Positions 59,650-64,000 of a stretch of DNA of 64,000 nucleotides are shown here, in pieces (the stretch's first letter is position 1; every line of letters begins with the position of its first letter). The stretch lies in contig NC_073696.1 of the NCBI RefSeq assembly GCF_029784165.1, forward strand, positions 241,288,892-241,352,891, read 5' to 3'. The DNA comes from Wyeomyia smithii (lineage: Eukaryota > Arthropoda > Insecta > Diptera > Culicidae). Under the pieces are notes generated by a model, which was given only the letters and a program-made list of their open reading frames with translations, was not told where the DNA came from and did no database searches. The translations under genes were made by a program, and so were the position numbers.

Positions 59650-62270
59650 TCATTTTTTTTTTAACTCTAATATTAATTATTATATAACTATATTCAAACA
59701 AAAATTCATCATCATCAATGAACATAATAACTTGATGTACCCAATAAATTAGAAAAAAAGTTTAAATTTTACAATCTTCGTCATTAATTTACAAAAAATT
59801 CTATATAATCTGTCTACAAGACAGACTTTATGTGTGAAATACAAAGCCTTTTAAACTCCGCCATTGTTGCTGAACGTTTTACTTGTCTTGGCATCGAATT
59901 GAAAAAGTTTATTCCTTTGTACAACAGAGAGTTATGTGATCTTCCGAATAAAAAATGTGGTGTTCTAGCATCATCCGCGTTTCTAGTGTTGTACCTATGA
60001 AAATCACTTCCTCTATCAATTCGATCACACAAATAGCGAGGCAGCATATTATTCAAAATCTTATATAGAAACACCATTGTCAAAAAATATACTCTTTGCT
60101 TCACAGAAAGCCATTGCAATGCGTCCAGCATAAAACTCGAGGAAGTGTATCTATTACATCTTAATATTAATCGCATTACTTTATTTTGTAAGCGCTGCAG
60201 TCTCAACATTTGTGTATTGTTTGCAAGAAATATTATGGATGAACAAAAATCTATATGTGGTGAAATGATTGACTTATAAAGACTAATTTTACTACTAACA
60301 GTCAATTCATTTTTCAAACGGCACAAAATACCGTATTTTTTCGCCATTTTCTTGATGACATTATCCATGTGAGACTTGAAAGTTAATTTGTCATCAATAA
60401 TAACTCCAAGATACTTTAATTCATTTACGCGATCAATCGTCTCACCATCAATTACAATGTTTACGTCTGGTCTGGAGTTGGCAGAAGAAATAGTCAAGTA
60501 CTGTGTTTTACTAATATTCAATTTAAGCTGTTTAAACTTTAACCAATTCGCCAGATAATGTAAATCTTGATTCAAAAGTGCAACAATATCGTTTGGATTT
60601 TTCGCTGCAATGAACAAAACAGTGTCATCGGCAAATAAATTTATATCGCAAAATCGTAAAACTCGCTTCATGTCATTAATATAAATTATGAACAAAATGG
60701 GCCCCAAAACACTTCCTTGCGGTACACCAAGTGTATTAGCAATGGAATCCGATTCAAAGTCATTGAAACGAGTCTTCTGAGTTCTAGCACACAAATAGCT
60801 TTCAAACCATTCATATGCTGTCCCTACGATACCAAAGCGCTCCAATGTTTGCAACAATAAGGGCCTAGAAATTGTTTCAAAAGCGCGTTTTAGATCCAAA
60901 AATACAGCAAGAATAGTTTCTTTAGCCTCGATTTTTTCTTTCCATTTTGCTAACACCAGATTCAATGCAGACTCACAAGAGTGCCCCTCTCGATAACCTG
61001 ATTGCTCTGGAATTAGCAAATCATTACGATTTAAATAATCCATCAGCTGGCCTTTTACAACAAGTTCTAATATTTTCTCTAATGTGTGCAACATGTTAAT
61101 GGGACGGAACTCTTCGGCTTTATCCGTCCCAGTAATCTTGGGGATAGGAACCACAAGTGATTCCTTCCAAACTTTAGGCACGTGCCCTGTTTGCAGTGAT
61201 TCATCAATAAGGTCCAGCAGATCGTGTCCAATGACATGAAAGCCATCTTGTATAACTTTTGCGTTGACATTGTCGATACCAGCCGATCTCTCCAAAGAAA
61301 AACAAATATCTTTCAACTCTGCAAAAGTAATAGGATAAAAACCATCAAAGCTACAGTTATTATTGATCGGCTGTATTATCTCGTCCGGCTCATTGACCAA
61401 ATCAATGCTATGATTTATCGATTGAACACTGTTAACGAAATAATTGTTAAATTTATTTACTATTACTCGCGCCGATTGTTCTTCTAAGCCATTAAAAGTT
61501 ATGGATTGCGGGCTACAATCTTTACTTTTCATTAGTTTCTTCAAAATTTTCCATAACTGTTTGCTGTTATTTTGATGTTGATCAATCTTCCGCTGTATAT
61601 ATTCACACCGAGCCTTTTTCAAGGCACGTGAATACATGTTACGCGCCGCGGTGTACCTATACCAATCATCGTTACTGTTACTTCTGTAAAACTGCTTGTA
61701 CCTTTTATCTCTTTTTCGTTTTAAACGCAGAAGATCTAAAGTGTACCAGCTGTTTGCATTATGCAAGTTTACATGTTTTTCTAAAACTAAACTATTGGTA
61801 CATTCTTTCAGCGTGTTGGTAAGAACAGCTGCTTTATTGTCCAAATCACCAGTTACTGGTTGAAAATCCAAGCTTCTCGAAACAAGTTGAGACACTGCTT
61901 GTTTCGAATATCTGTTCCAGCACTTTATCTTTACTTTATCATCACGGTTTTGGTCATTCTCAATAAAAACAAAAATTGTCTCATGATCTGTAATTTTGTA
62001 ATCGGCCTCTGTAAAGGAATGAACATTATCAAAATTTGAAAACACGTGATCTATTAATGTACGAGATTGTCTGGAAATTCTTGTATATTGACAAACAGTT
62101 TGTCGCAAATTGAAAAAATCTGCTAATTGCTTTAATTGATTCGAATTTGGTTCATTAAGCCAATTAATATTAAAGTCACCAGCGATAACGTTTAATTTAT
62201 TTAAATCTACAAAACTCTCCCACCAGTTATCTAAAATTTCCAAAAAACGCTGGTCACTTGAACTATCTAC
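59650..62270 (-). mobile_element. CR1/L2-group LINE, 5' truncated, uninterrupted coding frame
   Basis: Minus strand. The 3' side contains a T10 run at about 59652-59661 that could be a poly(A) tail, plus an AT-rich 3' UTR. The coding part begins inside the endonuclease at about 62243. There is no RNase H domain. The RT type ('GVPQGSVLGPILFIIYINDM', 'LFADDTVLF') and the C-terminal 'YNTRNADDARTPHF' fit the CR1/L2/Daphne group rather than Jockey, R1 or LOA. Confidence 0.75.
59814..62243 (-). CDS. CR1/L2-group LINE ORF2 (partial endonuclease, complete RT), 809 codons open
   Basis: Endonuclease/reverse transcriptase for target-primed retrotransposition. The frame is open for 809 codons with no stop or frameshift. 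It starts in the middle of the endonuclease: 'LNVIAGDFNINWLN', 'LIDHVFSNF' and 'TDHETIFVF' (TDH in place of SDH) are present, but the N-terminal catalytic part is missing. RT blocks: 'ERSAGIDNVNAKVI', 'WKESLVVPIPKI', 'FRPINMLHTLEKILELVV', 'QSGYREGHSCESALNLVL', 'FLDLKRAFETISRP', 'LGVPQGSVLGPIL', 'NLFADDTVLF' and 'LKYLGVIIDDKLTFKSHM'. All RT aspartates are retained. The ATG at 62243 is simply the first in frame and not the native start. Low decay implies a young insertion. Confidence 0.82.
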   Translation of the reverse strand: MEILDNWWESFVDLNKLNVIAGDFNINWLNEPNSNQLKQLADFFNLRQTVCQYTRISRQSRTLIDHVFSNFDNVHSFTEADYKITDHETIFVFIENDQNRDDKVKIKCWNRYSKQAVSQLVSRSLDFQPVTGDLDNKAAVLTNTLKECTNSLVLEKHVNLHNANSWYTLDLLRLKRKRDKRYKQFYRSNSNDDWYRYTAARNMYSRALKKARCEYIQRKIDQHQNNSKQLWKILKKLMKSKDCSPQSITFNGLEEQSARVIVNKFNNYFVNSVQSINHSIDLVNEPDEIIQPINNNCSFDGFYPITFAELKDICFSLERSAGIDNVNAKVIQDGFHVIGHDLLDLIDESLQTGHVPKVWKESLVVPIPKITGTDKAEEFRPINMLHTLEKILELVVKGQLMDYLNRNDLLIPEQSGYREGHSCESALNLVLAKWKEKIEAKETILAVFLDLKRAFETISRPLLLQTLERFGIVGTAYEWFESYLCARTQKTRFNDFESDSIANTLGVPQGSVLGPILFIIYINDMKRVLRFCDINLFADDTVLFIAAKNPNDIVALLNQDLHYLANWLKFKQLKLNISKTQYLTISSANSRPDVNIVIDGETIDRVNELKYLGVIIDDKLTFKSHMDNVIKKMAKKYGILCRLKNELTVSSKISLYKSIISPHIDFCSSIIFLANNTQMLRLQRLQNKVMRLILRCNRYTSSSFMLDALQWLSVKQRVYFLTMVFLYKILNNMLPRYLCDRIDRGSDFHRYNTRNADDARTPHFLFGRSHNSLLYKGINFFNSMPRQVKRSATMAEFKRLCISHIKSVL

Positions 62271-62329
62271 AAAAATTAAAAAGTTAGATACTTGATAGCA
62301 TCGAAAATTTTGGTCACCCTAATTTTTGA

Positions 62330-62480
62330 TACTTTTTCAATAAGCGCTTTATCATATGTAACAACTTTGTAGAAGAAAGTTTTTCTCTAAAATATTGCTA
62401 TAGAGCTTTAGACCCAAATTTCCCCCAAAAGTTTCTGGACCATTAATGAATACCTTTCATTCTAATACAGCGAGTTTTCT
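62330..62480. repeat. inverted repeat flanking the CR1/L2-like LINE, right copy
   Basis: Reverse-complement partner of the left copy, with 'aactttgtagaagaaagttt', 'ctatagagctttagacccaa' and 'atttcccccaaaagtttctg'. The LINE lies between the two arms and probably inserted into, or next to, a palindromic MITE. Confidence 0.55.
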
Positions 62481-63390
62481 TTGATACGCAGAAAGGCAAC
62501 CCTCTATAAAATATTTAATTGAGTACGATTTAGTAGAAATTAAACTTCCTTCTATATCTATTTGTCGTGTTGAAGTTGGCTCACTCACCGATCACAAAGC
62601 GGTTAAGATGTCACATAGATTTTTTTCCTGCAGTTACAAGCTCGTGGAAAAAATATCGATAACGAATTACACTTTTAGTAGAAAATGTATATTCACAGAA
62701 AATTTGAAATTGAAATAGAAGTTTATGAACATGTTAACATTTAATTTAGGCCAATTTAAATATTTCAATAGTATACAGAATTAATCAGAAAAAAATTGAT
62801 CAGTTTCAAGATACCAAAGAACAACCATATTAACCATATAAAAATACCATATTCGAAAGTTATATGTCCGTTATCTTCGAAAATAAAGTGGGCTAGAATG
62901 ATGAACAACATTAGCCTCAGCAATTAATGTTTGTATAGCGTTGTTCAATTACAAGTAAGGTTATGGAATGTAATATTTTCTTGCAAATGCTAATTCAAAA
63001 GAATTTCCAATTGGAAAATACAAATACTAATGTCGGAACTCTAGATCAAGATGAAATGAATTTGGTTTTCCTCTTGCAACTAGTATCGTCATATTAGACT
63101 AAATTCATCTAGTTAGTAAAATATAATCATCAGTACAGCTTGTTTAACTACCTATTCAAAGATCTGTACGGAGCATTTTGGTTTTCTATTGTCTTTTCAA
63201 TACCCTATATTCAGTTATTTGAATAAATCTGAAAAAAGCAGAGTGTAGAGTTCAGAAAAATCATATTGAATTCTGATATTTGCTGCTATACGAAACAAGA
63301 AGAAGAAGAAAACACTTCAAACGACAATTCGATTGTGTTCCACGCCCCACTGTTCGTCAATAGCGGCAATGTAGTTTTCACTTGGCTTGA
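62481..63390. other. no gene recognised
   Basis: AT-rich sequence without coding frames, repeats or element ends that I could identify. Confidence 0.4.
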
Positions 63391-63399
63391 CTGCACGAA

Positions 63400-64000
63400 A
63401 ATGAATATTGAGTTTTTCTGCACTGATAGACGACGAGTAACCAGCGCATGCATTGCTCGGTGCAGTACTGTTGCCTGTGCCATCATATTTTCCTTCAATA
63501 CATCAGTTTTATTAACATTAACATATATATTAACAACAGAACGTAATACTGTCTGATAGTGGAGGTGGATACGAACTTTCCGAAAAAGTTTCACCTTCAA
63601 GACATCAAAATAGTCTAGGCTCATGGAAGCTAACATTAGTTGACCTATTGGGACGGGGAGATTCTGTCAATTTTTTTTTTGCCACTGCTGTACAGGATAT
63701 CACAGCAGGCATTTGGTGTGTCTATTCATGAAGTCTGTGCCAGGCGTGCTCGCATATGATTGGTACATTGTTGGTGAGAATTCGACCTTGAAACTATTAT
63801 TCAATTTTCACTGTTTAACAATGAAGTGATAATGAAAATTTAAGAATTACAAAATTGTCCATCATATCATCAATCCAACGACATATTGATTATTGTGATC
63901 CATCATGTGGTTACATCAGTATAACCGTTTGAAATCTTTCATTCCGACGTTACATCTTGGTTTTAGTTTCCACGGAATGTATCTGGATATAGTGCGGTTA
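63400..64000. repeat. unidentified dispersed repeat, copy 2 (runs off the window)
   Basis: Diverged copy of 44620-45330 in the same orientation, sharing 'atagacgacgag', 'tcatggaagc', 'ggggaga', 'tctgtcaattttt', 'tattgattattgtgatccat' and 'catgtggtta'. The opposite-strand frames at 63266-63636 have no recognisable domain. The right end is not reached. Confidence 0.65.

Overview
The window looks like nuclear DNA of a dipteran, most likely a culicine mosquito. It is AT-rich, has two spliced host genes with GT/AG introns, and is densely filled with transposable elements of families well known from Aedes and Culex: LOA/I-type LINEs with RNase H, Juan-like Jockey, R1-clade, RTE/JAM1-like, ITmD37E, tRNA-derived SINEs and many MITEs. 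Species-level assignment is inference.

Host genes. A complete seven-exon gene on the + strand (12229-14787) encodes a PA-TM-RING E3 ubiquitin ligase of the RNF13/RNF167/Godzilla group. Facing it tail to tail on the - strand is a large gene (coding exons 17054-17513, 17568-18690, 33687-33827, 34762-34875, 36694-36866) for a stargazin/TARP-type, claudin-fold membrane protein (stg1-like). Its first coding exon was not found and lies upstream of 36866, possibly outside the window. The 15-kb intron 18691-33686 and the region above 36.9 kb are almost entirely repeats.

Repeat layout. 1.3-9.7 kb is a stack of nested insertions: a Helitron-like repeat split by a LOA-type LINE, which is split by a 3.9-kb inverted-repeat element with 7-bp target duplications. 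That element in turn carries a Helitron-like tandem array and a Transib-like MITE. 19.4-32 kb (inside the stg1 intron) holds two mariner-type MITEs, a hAT MITE, decayed RTE and mariner pieces, a SINE, two TTAA-flanked elements and other MITEs. 37.8-49.3 kb holds a second LOA LINE and an ITmD37E transposon split by a 4.1-kb element with 6-bp target duplications, all lying between two 10-kb-distant inverted arms. 49.3-57.5 kb is another Helitron-like array split by a Jockey LINE joined to an R1-clade LINE. 58.8-62.5 kb holds a CR1/L2-like LINE with an uninterrupted 809-codon frame, between inverted repeats. The last 0.7 kb is a diverged second copy of an unidentified repeat also found at 44.6-45.3 kb.

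No rRNA, CRISPR or bona fide tRNA gene was seen. The most unusual items are the 4.1-kb element inside ITmD37E, the Helitron-like carrier of the ~140-bp array, and the Transib-like MITE whose ends match the V(D)J recombination-signal heptamer.
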